Origin: Symsagittifera roscoffensis
Taxonomy: Eukaryota; Xenacoelomorpha; Acoela; Convolutidae
Length of the DNA: 64,000 nucleotides
Assembly: GCF_963678635.1 (NCBI RefSeq)
Contig: NC_087066.1
Location: 950,201-1,014,200 of the forward strand
Direction of reading: 5' to 3'
Part shown: positions 50,227 to 61,852 of the stretch, one piece after another
How positions within the stretch are numbered: the first letter of the stretch is position 1
Layout: every line of letters begins with the position of its first letter
The notes under the pieces: model-generated
The model's database searches: none
What the model saw: the letters and a program-made list of their open reading frames with translations, nothing else
What the model was told of the DNA's origin: nothing
Translations under genes and position numbers: made by a program

Positions 50227-53200
50227 TGTTGTTTAAAAGATGTTTTTTGTCCTCGCTAGGGAAATTAGGCTTCGCATTTTCGTTCAATTTTTGGAACTGA
50301 ATCAGTTGTTGTTATTTGTGATGAATAAAATCTATTCTTTGAATCGGGTAATGGGATTTGCAAGGAAACGTTTTGTTGCTTTGTGATCCCTGTATCTGTT
50401 GATTTACTGTACAAAGTCTGATGCATATACTACAATTTAAAGCAAAATGGCATACCGACGATTCCAGGGTGTACTACCCACAAATCTTTTCCAAAGTTCT
50501 TGGGAATTGGTTTCAGTTGAATATTACTCGGTTTCTTGTCAATCTTTTTCTATCTTGTTTTTTGTGCAGCTTTTGGACTCTTTTTTGTTGTGCTCGTATA
50601 ATTTGAAAAGTGGGGAATTGTGGGTCGATTGATTAAAATCTCTTTAAATTGATTTTTGGAGATATACTCTTTAGAGTTTTGAATATTTCACCCTGCAAGC
50701 CTATCAGTTTTAACCTGATTTTTATGCGTTCTGTAATTGAGGTCGTTTGAATCAGGAATTGGATATTTCTCCGTTTCAAGCTTCAAAGTTTTAGTAGTTT
50801 TTTCGATTCTGTTCAGTCGAATTATTTCTGTTGTTTAAAAGATGTTTTTTGTCCTCGCTAGGGAAATTAAGCTTCGCATGTTCGTTCAATTTTTGGAACT
50901 GAATCAGTTGTTGTTATTTGTGATGAATAAAATCTATTCTTTGAATCGGGTAATGGGATTTGCAAGGAAACGTTTTGTTGCTTTGTGATCCCTGTACCTG
51001 TTGATTTACTGTACAAAGTCTGATGCATATACTACAATTTAAAGCAAAATGGCATACCGTTGATTCCAGGGTGTAGTACCCACAAATCCTTTCCAAAGTT
51101 CCTGGTAATTGGTTTCAGTTGAATATTACTCGGTTTCTTGTCAATCTTTTTCTATCTTGTTTTTTCTGCAGCTTTTGGACTCTTTTTTGTTGTGCTCGTA
51201 TAATTTGAAAAGTGTGGAATTGTGGGTCGATTGATTAAAATCTCTTTAAATTGATTTTTGGAGATATACTTTTTAGAGTTTGAATATTTCACCCTGCAAG
51301 CCTATCAGTTTTAATCTGATTTTTATGCGTTCTGTAATTGAGGTCGTTTGAATCAGGAATTGGATATTTCTCTGTTTCAAGCTTCAAAGTTTTAGTAGTT
51401 TTTTCGATTCTGTTCAGTCGAATTATTTCTGTTGTTTAAAAGATGTTTTTTGTCCTCGCTAGGGAAATTAAGCTTCGCATTTTCGTTCAATTTTTGGAAC
51501 TGAATCAGTTGTTGTTATTTGTGATGAATAAAATCCATTCTTTGAATCGGGTAATGGGATTTGCAAGGAAACGTTTTGTTGCTTTGTGATCCCTGTACCT
51601 GTTGATTTACTGTACAAAGTCTGATGCATATACTACAATTTAAAGCAAAATGGCATACCGTCGATTCCAGGGTGTAGTATCCACAAATCCTTTCCAAAGT
51701 TCCTGGTAATTGGTTTCAGTTGAATATTACTCGGTTTCTTGTCAATCTTTTTCTATCTTGTTTTTTCTTCAGCTTTTGGACTCTTTTTTGTTGTGCTCGT
51801 ATAATTTGAAAAGTGTGGAATTGTGGGTCGATTGATTAAAATCTCTTTAAATTGATTTTTGGAGATATACTCTTTAGAGTTTCAATATTTCACACTGCAA
51901 GCCTATCAGTTTTAACCTGATTTTTATGCGTTCTGTAATTGAGGTCGTTTGAATCAGGAATTGGATATTTCTCCGTTTCAAGCTTCAAAGTTTTAGTAGT
52001 TTTTTCGATTCTGTTCAGTCGAATTATTTCTGTTGTTTAAAAGATGTTTTTTGTCCTCGCTAGGGAAATTAAGCTTCACATTTTCGTTCAATTTTTGGAA
52101 CTGAATCAGTTGTTGTTATTTGTGATGAATAAAATCCATTCTTTGAATCGGGTAATGGGATTTGCAAGGAAACGTTTTGTTGCTTTGTGATCCCTGTACC
52201 TGTTGATTTTACTGTACAAAGTCTGATGCATATACTACAATTTAAAGCAAAATGGCATACCGTCGATTCCAGGGTGTAGTACCCACAAATCTTTTCCAAA
52301 GTTCCTGGTAATTGGTTTCAGTTGAATATTACTCGGTTTCTTGTCAATCTTTTTGTATCTTGTTTTTTCTGCAGCTTTTGGACTCTTTTTTGTTGTGCTC
52401 GTATAATTTGAAAAGTGTGGAATTGTGTGTCGATTGATTAAAATCTCTTTAAATTGATTTTTGAAGATATACTCTTTAGAGTTTGAATATTTCACCCTGC
52501 AAGCCTATCAGTTTTAACCTGATTTTTATGCGTTCTGTAATTGAGGTCGTTTGAATCAGGAATTGGATATTTCTCCGTTTCAAACTTCAAAGTTTTAGTA
52601 GTTTTTTCGATTCTGTTCAGTCGAATTATTTCTGTTGTTTAAAAGATGTTTTTTGTCCTCGCTAGGGAAATTAAGCTTCGCATTTTCGTTCAATTTTTGG
52701 AACTGAATCAGTTGTTGTTATTTTTGATGAATAAAATCCATTCTTTGAATCGGGTAATGGGATTTGCAAGGAAACGTTTTGTTGCTTTGTGATCCCTGTA
52801 CCTGTTGATTTACTGTACAAAGTCTGATGCATATACTACAATTTAGAGCAAAATGGCATGCCGTCGATTCCAGGGTGTAGTACCCACAAATCTTTTCCAA
52901 AGTTTCTGGTAATTGGTTTCAGTTGAATATTACTCGGTTTCTTGTCAATATTTTTCTATCTTGTTTTTTCTGCAGCTTTTGGACTCTTTTTTGTTGTGCT
53001 CGTATAATTTGAAAAGTGTGGAATTGTGGGTCGATTGATTAAAATCTCTTTAAATTGATTTTTGGAGATATACTCTTTAGAGTTTGAATATTTCACCCTG
53101 CAAGCCTATCAGTTTTAACCTGATTTTTATGCATTCTGTAATTGAGGAAGTTTGAATCAGGAAATGGATATATCTACGTTTCAAGTTTCAAATTTTTTGT

Positions 53201-53236
53201 GCAGTTTTTTTTGATGCTGTTCAGTCGAATTATTTC
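50227..53236 (+). repeat. Monomeric 601-bp array, TTGTTTAAAAGATG (d-like) subfamily
   Basis: Monomer starts 50227, 50829, 51430, 52031, 52633. All have TCAGTCGAATTATTTC before phase zero and TTGTTTAAAAGATG after it. Copies from 50829 on carry a PstI-type CTGCAG or TCTTCAG in place of GTGCAG, and several read CCTGGTAATTGG for CCTGGGAATTGG. Near-identical spacing of 601-602 bp suggests a recent run of single-monomer duplications. Confidence 0.94.
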
Positions 53237-55620
53237 TGTTGTTTAAAAGATGTTTTTTGTCCTCGCTAGGGAAATTAAGCTTCGCATTTTCGTTCAACTT
53301 TTGGAACTGAATCAGTTGTTGTTACTTGTGGTGAATAAAATCCATTCTTTGAATCGGGTAATGGGATTTGCAAGGAAACGTTTGTTGCTTTGTGATCACT
53401 GCACCTGTTGATTTACTGTACAAAGTCTGATGCATATACTAGATTTTAAAGCAAAATGGCATACCGTCGATTCCAGGGTGTACTACCTACAAATTTTTTC
53501 CAAAGTTCCTGGGAATTGGTTTCAGTTGAATTTTACTCGGTTTCTTGTCAATCTTTTTCTATTTTGTTTTTTGTGCAGCTTTTGGTTTCTTTTTTGTTGT
53601 GCTCGTATAATTTGATAAGTAGGGAATTGTGGGTCGATTGATTAAAGTCTCTTTAAATTGATTTTTGGAGAGATACTCTTTACAGGTTGAATATTTCACC
53701 CTGCAAGCCTATCAGTTTTAACCTGATTTTTATGCGTTCTGTAATTGAGGTCGTTTGAATCAGGAATTGGATATTTCTCCGTTTCAAGCTTCAAAGTTTT
53801 AGTAGTTTTTTCGATTCTGTTCAGTTGAATGTTTTCTGTTGTATAATAGTTGTTGTTCTCGCTAAGAAAATTCAGCTTCGCATTTTCGTTCAACTTGTTT
53901 GGAACTGAATCAGTTGTTGTTATTTGTGATGAGTAAAATCCATTCTTTGAATCGGGTAATGGGATTTGCAAGGAAACGTTTTGTTGCTTTGTGATCCCTG
54001 TACCTGTTGATTTACTGTACAAAGTCTGATGCATATACTACAATTTAAAGCAAAATGGCATACTGTCTATTCCAGGGTGTAGTACCCACAAATCTTTTCG
54101 AAAGTTCCTGGGAATTGGTTTCAGTTGAATATTACTCGGTTTCTTGTCAATATTTTTCTATTTTGTTTTTTTTTGCAGCTTTTGGACTCTATTTTGTTGT
54201 GCTCGTTTAATTTGATAAGTGTGGAATTGTGGGTCGATTGATTAAAATCTCTTTGAATTGATTTTTGGAGATATACTCTTTAGAGTTTGAATATTTCACC
54301 CTGCAAGCCTATCAGTTTAAACCTGATTTTTATGCGGTCTGTAATTGAGGAAGTTTGAATCAGGAAATGGATATATCTCCGTTTCAAGTTTCAAACTTTA
54401 AGTGCAGTTTTTTTCGATGCTGTTCAGTCGAATGATTTCTGTTGTTTAATAGATGTTTTTTGTCCTCGCTAGGGAAATTAAGCTTCGCATTTTCGTTCAA
54501 TTTTTGGAACTGAATCAGTTGTTGTTACTTGTGGTGAGTTCAATCCATTCTCTGAATCGGGTAATGGGAACTGCAAATAAACGTTTTGTTGCTTTATGAT
54601 CCCTGTACCTGGTGATTTACTGTACAAAGTCTGATGCATATACTACAATTTAAAGCAAAATGATATACCGGCGATTTCAGTCTATACTTTCCACAAATCT
54701 TTTCTAAAGCTTCTGGGAATTGGTTTCAGTTGAATTTTACTCGGTTTCTTGTCAATCTTCTTCTATCTTGTTTTTTGTGCGGCTTGTGGACTCTTTTTTG
54801 TTGTGCTCGTATAATTTGATAAGTGTGAAATTGTGGGTCGATTGATTAAAATCTCTTTGAATTGATTTTTGGAGATATACTCTTAAGAGTTTGAATATTT
54901 CACCCTGCAAGCCTATCAGTTTTAACCTGATTTTTATGCGTTCTGTAATTGAGGAAGTTTGAATCAGGAAATGGATATATCTCCGTTTCAAGTTTCAAAC
55001 TTTTAGTGCAGTTTTTTTACGATGCTGTTCAGTCGAATGATTTCTGTTGTTTAATAGATGTTTTTTATTCTCACTAGGGAAATTAAGCTTCTCATCTTCG
55101 TTCAATTTTTTGGAACTGAATCAGTTGTTGTTATTTGTAGTGAGTTTAATCCATTCTCTGAATCGGATAATGGGATCTGCAAGGCAACGTTTGGTCGCTT
55201 CATGATCCCTGTACCTGGTGATTTACTGTACAAAGTCTGATGCAGTACCGGCGATTTCAGGCTGTTTTTTCCACAAATCTTCTCTAAAGCTTCTGGGAAT
55301 TGGTTTCAGTTGAATGTAACTCAGTTTCTTATCAATCTTTTTGTATCTTTTTTTTTTATGCAGCCTTTGGAGTCTTTTTTGTTGTGCTCGTATAATTTGA
55401 TAAAGGTGGATTTCTGGGTGGATTGATTAAAATCTCTTTGAATTGAGTTTTGGAGATATACTCTTTAGAGTTTGATTATTTCAACCTTCAAACCTATAAA
55501 TTTTAACCTGATTTTTATGCGTTCTGTAATTGAAGTCGTTTGATTCAGGAAATGGTAATTTCTCCATTTCAAGTTTCAAAATTTTAGTACAATTTTTTGG
55601 ATTTGTTCAGTTGAATGTTT
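53237..55620 (+). repeat. Transitional divergent monomers between two array types
   Basis: Monomer starts 53237, 53837, 54440, 55045 (600, 603, 605 and 576 bp). They change stepwise from the d-like type to the right-hand family: GAGTTCAATCCATTCTC appears at ~54537 and CACTAGGG with TTCTCATC at ~55073. The last is the first with the ~26-bp shortened GATGCAGTACCGGCG block (~55240). No internal higher-order period recognised. Confidence 0.9.
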
Positions 55621-57403
55621 TGTTGTATAATAAATGTTTTTTGTTCTCACTAGAGAAATTAAGCTTCACATGTTCGTTCAATTTTTTTGGAACTGAATCA
55701 GTTGTTGTTGTTTATAGTGAGGTTAATCCATTCTCTGAATCGGATAATGGGATCTGCAAGGCAATGTTTTGTTGCTTCATGATCCCTGTACCTGGTGATT
55801 TACTGTACAAAGTCTGATGCAGTACCGGCGATTTCAGGCTGTTTTCTCCACAAATCTTTTCTAAAGCTTCTGGGAATTGGTTTCAGTTGCATGTAGCTCA
55901 GTTTCTCATCAATATTTTTGTATCTTTTTTTATGCAGCCTTTGGAGTCTTTTTTGTTGTGCTCGTATAAATTGATAAGTTTGGATTTCTGGGTTGATTGA
56001 TTAAAATCTCTTTGAAGTGAGTTTTGGTGATATACTCTTTAGAGTTTGATTATTTCAACCTTCAAGCCTATAAATTTTAACCTGATTTTTATGCGTTCTG
56101 TAATTGAGGTCGTTTGAATCTTGAAATTGATATTTTTCCGTTTCAAGTTTCAAAATTTTAGTACACCTTTTTCGATGCTGTTCAGTTTAATGTTTTCTGT
56201 TGTATAATATATGTTTTTTATTCTCGCTAGGGAAATTAAGCTTTGCATTTTCGTTAATTTTTTTTTGAAAATGAATCAGTTGTCATTTGTGATGAGTTTA
56301 ATCCATTCTCTGAATCAGTTACTGGGATCTGCAAGGCAATGTTTTGTTGCTTTAGCATCACTGTACCTAGTGATTTACTGTACAAAGTCTGAAGCATACA
56401 GTACAATTTAAAGCAAAATTATTTACCGGCGATTTCAGGCTATTTTCCACAAATTTTTTCTAAAGCTTCTGGGAATTGGTTTCATTTGAATTTTTCTCAG
56501 TTTCTTGTCAATCTTCTTCTATCTTGTTTTTTGTGCAGCTTTTGGCCTCTTTTTTTGTTGTGCTCGTATTATTTGATAAATGTGGAATTGTGGGTCGATT
56601 GATTAAAATCTCTTTAAATTGATTTTTGGAGATTATACTCTTTAGAGTTTGAATATTTCAACCTTCAAGCCTATAAATTTTTTAACTGATTTTTTGTGCG
56701 TTCTGTAAATGAGGTCGTTTGAATCATGAAATGGATATTTCTCCGTTTCAAGTTTCAAAATTTTAGTACAATTTTTTGGATTTGTTCAGTTGAATGTTTT
56801 GTTGTATAATAGATGTTTTTTGTTCTCACTAGAGAAATTAAGCTTCACATTTTCGTTCAATTTTTCGGAACTGAATCAGTTGTTGTTTTTTGTGATGAGT
56901 TTACTCCATTCTCTGAATCGGGTAATGGGAACTGCAAGGAAACGTTTTGTTGCTTTATGATCCCTGTACCTGGTGATTTACTGTACAAAGTCTGATGCAT
57001 ATACTACAATTTAAAGCAAAATGAGTTACCGGCGCTTTCAGGCTATACTTCCCACAAATCTTTTCTTAAGCTTCTGGGAATTGGTTTCAGTTGCATGTAG
57101 CTCAGTTTCTCATCAATATTTTTGTATCTTTTTTTTTATGCAGCCTTTGGAGTCTTTTTTGTTGTGCTCGTATAAATTGATAAGTTTGGATTTCTGGGTC
57201 GATTGATTAAAATCTCTTTGAAGTGAGTTTTGGTGATATACTCTTTAGAGTTTGATTATTTCAACCTTCAAGCCTATAAATTTTAACCTGATTTTTATGC
57301 GTTCTGTAATTGAGGTCGTTTGAATCATGAAATTGATATTTTTCCGTTTCAAGTTTCAAAATTTTAGTACAGCTTTTTCGATGCTGTTCAGTTTAATGTT
57401 TTC
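55621..57403 (+). repeat. h-type, f-type and g/h-hybrid monomers (577 + 602 + 604 bp)
   Basis: The h-type monomer 55621-56197 has GATGCAGTACCGG and TTGCATGTAGCTCAG. The f-type monomer 56198-56799 has TATAATATATG, a TTAATTTTTTTTTGAAAATG run and GAAGCATACAGTAC. The monomer 56800-57403 starts as g-type (CACTAGAGAAATTAAG, GAGTTACCGGCG, CTATACTTCCCAC) and ends as h-type (TTGCATGTAGCTCAG, TTTATGCAGCC), so it is a recombinant. The pair 56198-57403 (1206 bp) is the f-g-h trimer minus one monomer. Confidence 0.9.
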
Positions 57404-58899
57404 TGTTGTATAATACATGTTTTTTATTCTCGCTAGGGAAATTAAGCTTTGCATTTTCGTTAATTTTTTTTTGAAAATGAATCAGTTGTTATTTGTGATG
57501 AGTTTAATCCATTCTCTGAATCGGGTACTGGGATCTGCAAGGCAATGTTTTGTTGCTTTAGCATCACTGTACCTAGTGATTTACTGTACAAAGTCTGAAG
57601 CATACAGTACAATTTAAAGCAAAATTATTTACCGGCGATTTCAGGCTATTTTCCACAAATTTTTTCTAAAGCTTCTGGGAATTGGTTTCAGTTGAATTTT
57701 TCTCAGTTTCTTGTCAATCTTCTTCTATCTTGTTTTTTGTGCAGCTTTTGGCCTCTTTTTTTTGTTGTGCTCGTATAATTTGATAAATGTGGAATTGTGG
57801 GTCGATTGATTAAAATCTCTTTAAATTGATTTTTGGAGATTATACTCTTTAGAGTTTGAATATTTCAACCTTCAAGCCTATAAATTTTAACCTCATTTTT
57901 TGTGCGTTCTGTAAATGAGGTCGTTTGAATCATGAAATGGATATTTCTCCGTTTCAAGTTTCAAAATTTTAGTACAATTTTTTGGATTTGTTCAGTTGAA
58001 TGTTTTGTTGTATAATAGATGTTTTTTGTTCTTGTCAATTGTCTTCCATCTTGTTTTTTGTGCAGCTTTTGGACTCTTTTTTGTTGTGCTCGTATAATTT
58101 GATAAATGTGGAATTGTGGGTCGATTGATTAAAATCTCTTTAAATTGATTTTTGGAGATATACTCTTTAGAGTTTGAATATTTCACCCTGCAAGCGTATC
58201 AATTTTAACCTGATTTTTATGCGTTCTGTAATTGAGGTCGTTTGGATCAGGAATTGGATAGTTCTCCGTTTCAAGTTTCAAAGCTTTAGTAGTTTTTTTG
58301 ATCCTGATCAGTTGAATGTTTTGTGTTGTATAATAGTTGTTTTGTTCTCGCTGAGAAAATTAAGCACCGCATTTTCGTTCAACTTGTTTGGAACTGAATC
58401 AGTTGTTGTTTTTTATAGTGAGGTTATTCCATTCTCTGAATCGGATAATGGGATCTGCAAGGCAATGTTTTGTTGCTTCATGATCCCAGTACCTGGTGAT
58501 TTACTGTACAAAGTCTGATGCAGTACCGTTGATTTCAGGCTGTACTTTCCACAAATCTTTTCTAAAGCTTCTGGGAATTGGTTTCAGTTGCATGTAGCTC
58601 AGTTTCTCATCAATGTTTTTGTATCTTTTTTTTATGCAGCCTTTGGAGTCTTTTTTGTTGTGCTCGTATAAATTGATAAGTTTGGATTTCTGGGTCGATT
58701 GATTAAAATCTCTTTGAAGTGAGTTTTGGAGATATACTCTTTAGAGTTTGATTATTTCAACCTTCAAGCCTATAAATTTTAACCTGATTTTTATGCGTTC
58801 TGTAATTGAGGTCGTTTGAATCATGAAATTGATATTTTTCCGTTTCAAGTTTCAAAATTTTAGTACAGTTTTTTCGATGCTGTTCAGTTGAATGTTTTC
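57404..58899 (+). repeat. f-g-h trimeric HOR with internally deleted g member (602 + 318 + 576 bp)
   Basis: Monomer starts 57404 (f), 58006 (g, only 318 bp) and 58324 (h). Total 1496 bp against 1775 bp in the next copy. Most of the difference is a 284-bp deletion in g. The 3' part of g and the first part of h (about 58033-58410) belong to the GATCCTGATCAG and AAGCACCGC subfamily otherwise found at 38.6-40.6 kb and near 43.6 kb. Confidence 0.92.
58029..58032 (+). other. 284-bp deletion joint with TTCT microhomology
   Basis: Compared with the complete g monomer at 59501-60102, the g monomer 58006-58323 lacks the equivalent of 59528-59811. TTCT occurs at both ends of the missing segment (59524-59527 and 59808-59811) and once at the joint. 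The arithmetic is exact: 602 minus 284 is 318. Confidence 0.93.
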
Positions 58900-60674
58900 T
58901 GTTGTATAATATATGTTTTTTATTCTCGCTAGGGAAATTAAGCTTTGCATTTTCGTTAATTTTTTTTTGAAAATGAATCAGTTGTTATTTGTGATGAGTT
59001 TAATCCATTCTCTGAATCGGGTACTGGGATCTGCAAAAAAATGTTTTGTTGCTTTAGCATCAATGTACCTAGTGATTTACTGTACAAAGTCTGAAGCATA
59101 CAGTACAATTTAAAGCAAAATTATTTACCGGTGATTTCAGGCTATTTTCCACAAATTTTTTCTAAAGCTTCTGGGAATTGGTTTCAGTTGAATTTTACTC
59201 AGTTTCTTGTCAATCTTCTTCTATCTTGTTTTTTGTGCAGCTTTTGGCCTCTTTTTTTGTTGTGCTCGTATAATTTGATAAATGTGGAATTGTGGGTCGA
59301 TTGATTAAAATCTCTTCAAATTGATTTTTGGAGATTATACTCTTTAGAGTTTGAATATTTTAACCTTCAAGCCTATAAATTTTAACCTGAGTTTTTGTGC
59401 GTTCTGTAAATGAGGTCGTTTGAATCATGAAATGGATATTTCTCCGTTCCAAGTTTCAAAATTTTAGTACAATTTTTTGGATTTGTTCAGTTGAATAATT
59501 TGTTGTATAATAGATGTTTTTTGTTCTCACTAGAGAAATTAAGCTTCACATTTTCGTTCAATATTTCGGAACTGAATCAGTTGTTGTTATTTGTGATGAG
59601 TTTACTCCATTCTCTGAATCGGGTAATGGGAACTGCAAGGAAACGTTTTGTTGCTTTATGATCCCTGTACCTGGTGATTTACTGTACAAAGTCTGATGCA
59701 TATACTACAATTTCAAGCAAAATGAGTTACCGGCGATTTTAGGCTATACTTCCCACAAATCTTTCCTTAAGCTTCTGGGAATTTGTTTCAGCTGATTTTT
59801 ACTCGGTTTCTTGTCAATTGTCTTCCATCTTGTTTTTTGTGCAGCTTTTGGACTCTTTTTTGTTGTGCTCGTATAATTTGATAAGTGTGGAATTGTGGGT
59901 CGATTGATTAAAATCTCTTTAAATTGATTTTTGGAGATATACTCTTTAGAGTTTGAATATTTCACCCTGCAAGCGTATCAATTTTAACCTGAATTTTATG
60001 CGTTCTGTAATTGAGGTCGTTAGGATCAGGAATTGGATATTTCTCCGTTTCAAGTTTCAAAGTTTTAGTAGTTTTTTCGATCCTGATCAGTTGAATGTTT
60101 TCTGTTGTATAATAGTTGTTTTGTTCTCGCTGAGAAAATTAAGCACCGCATTTTCGTTCAACTTGTTTGGAACTGAATCAGTTGTTGTTTATAGTGAGGT
60201 TAATCCATTCTCTGAATCGGTTAATGGGATCTGCAAGGCAATGTTTTGTTGCTTCATGATCCCTGTACCTGGTGATTTACTGTACAAAGTCTGATGCTGT
60301 ACCGTTGATTTCAGGCTGTACTTTCCACAAATCTTTTCTAAAGCTTCTGGGAATTGGTTTCAATTGCATGTAGCTCAGTTTCTCATCAATATTTTTGTAT
60401 CTTTTTTTATGCAGCCTTTGGAGTCTTTTTTGTTGTGCTCGTATAAATTGATAAGTTTGGATTTCTGGGTCGATTGATTAAAATCTCTTTGAAGTGAGTT
60501 TTGGTGATATACTCTTTAGAGTTCGATTATTTCAACCTTCAAGCCTATAAATTTTAACCTGATTTTTATGCGTTCTGTAATTGAGGTCGTTTGAATCATG
60601 AAATTGATATTTTTCCGTTTCAAGTTTCAAAATTTTAGTAAAGCTTTTTCGATGCTGTTCAGTTTAATGTTTTC
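58900..60674 (+). repeat. f-g-h trimeric HOR, complete copy (601 + 602 + 572 bp, 1775 bp)
   Basis: Monomer starts 58900 (f), 59501 (g), 60103 (h). This is the only complete unit of the trimer in the window. g switches at about 59800 to the GATCCTGATCAG-type 3' half, and h starts with that family (AAGCACCGC at ~60141) before switching near 60188 to TTTATAGTGAGG. h has the shortened GATGCTGTACCG block at ~60293. Confidence 0.92.
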
Positions 60675-61852
60675 TGTTGTATAATATATGTTTTTTATTC
60701 TCGCTAGGGAAATTAAGCTTTGCATTTTCGTTAATTTTTTTTTGAAAATGAATCAGTTGTTATTTGTGATGAGTTTAATCCATTCTCTGAGTCGGGTACT
60801 GGGATCTGCAAGGCAATGTTTTGTTGCTTTAGCATCACTGTACCTAGTGATTTACTGTACAAAGTCTGATGCTGTACCGTTGATTTCAGGCTGTACTTTC
60901 CACAAATCTTTTCTAAAGCTTCTGGGAATTGGTTTCAATTGCATGTAGCTCAGTTTCTCATCAATATTTTTGTATCTTTTTTTATGCAGCCTTTGGAGTC
61001 TTTTTTGTTGTGCTCGTATAAATTGATAAGTTTGGATTTCTGGGTCGATTGATTAAAATCTCTTTGAAGTGAGTTTTGGTGATATACTCTTTAGAGTTTG
61101 ATTATTTCAACCTTCAAGCCTATAAATTTTAACCTGATTTTTATGCGTTCTGTAATTGAGGTCGTTTGAATCATGAAATTGATATTTTTCCGTTTCAAGT
61201 TTCAAAATTTTAGTACAGCTTTTTCGATGCTGTTCAGTTTAATGTTTTCTGTTGTATAATATATGTTTTTTATTCTCGCTAGGGAAATTAAGCTTTGCAT
61301 TTTCGTTAATTTTTTTTTGAAAATGAATCAGTTGTTATTTGTGATGAGTTTAATCCATTCTCTGAGTCGGGTACTGGGATCTGCAAGGCAATGTTTTGTT
61401 GCTTTAGCATCACTGTACCTAGTGATTTACTGTACAAAGTCTGAAGCATACAGTACAATTTAAAGCAAAATTATTTAACGGCGATTTCAGGCTATTTTCC
61501 ACAAATTTTTTCTAAAGCTTCTGGGAATTGGTTTCAGTTGAATTTTACTCAGTTTCTTGTCAATCTTCTTCTATCTTGTTTTTTGTGCAGCTTTTGGCCT
61601 CTTTTTTTGTTGTGCTCGTATAATTTGATAAATGTGGAATTGTGGACCGATTGATTAAAATCTCTTTAAATTGATTTTTGGAGATATACTCTTTAGAGTT
61701 TGAATATTTCAACCTTCAAGCCTATAAATTTTAACCTGATTTTTTGTGCGTTCTGTAAATGAGGTCGTTTGAATCATGAAATGGATATTTCTCCGTTTCA
61801 AGTTTCAAAATTTTAGTACAGTTTTTTCGATGCTGTTCAGTTGAATGATTTT
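60675..61852 (+). repeat. f/h crossover monomer (575 bp) and f-type monomer (603 bp)
   Basis: Monomer 60675-61249 begins as f and ends as h. Monomer 61250-61852 is f-type throughout. The segment 60296-60870 is repeated as 60871-61445 (575-bp tandem duplication), supported by the private change CTGAGTCGGGTACTG in both copies (~60787 and ~61362) and TTCAATTGCATG in both h halves (~60359 and ~60934). Confidence 0.92.
60847..60869 (+). other. Unequal-crossover breakpoint interval (23 bp) of the 575-bp duplication
   Basis: The base at 60846 is f-type (CCTAGTG) and the base at 60870 is h-type (CTGATGCTG rather than CTGAAGCAT). The tract between, GTGATTTACTGTACAAAGTC plus TGA, is identical in f and h monomers and must contain the exchange. 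Confidence 0.88.

Noticed and set aside
7009-50606. About forty copies of a 61-71-codon frame beginning MHILQFKAKW or MAYRRFQ and a reverse frame beginning MHQTLYSKS
   Set aside because: Shadows of the monomer in different frames; substitutions and indels disrupt them without any preference for silent change, and both strands are open at once.
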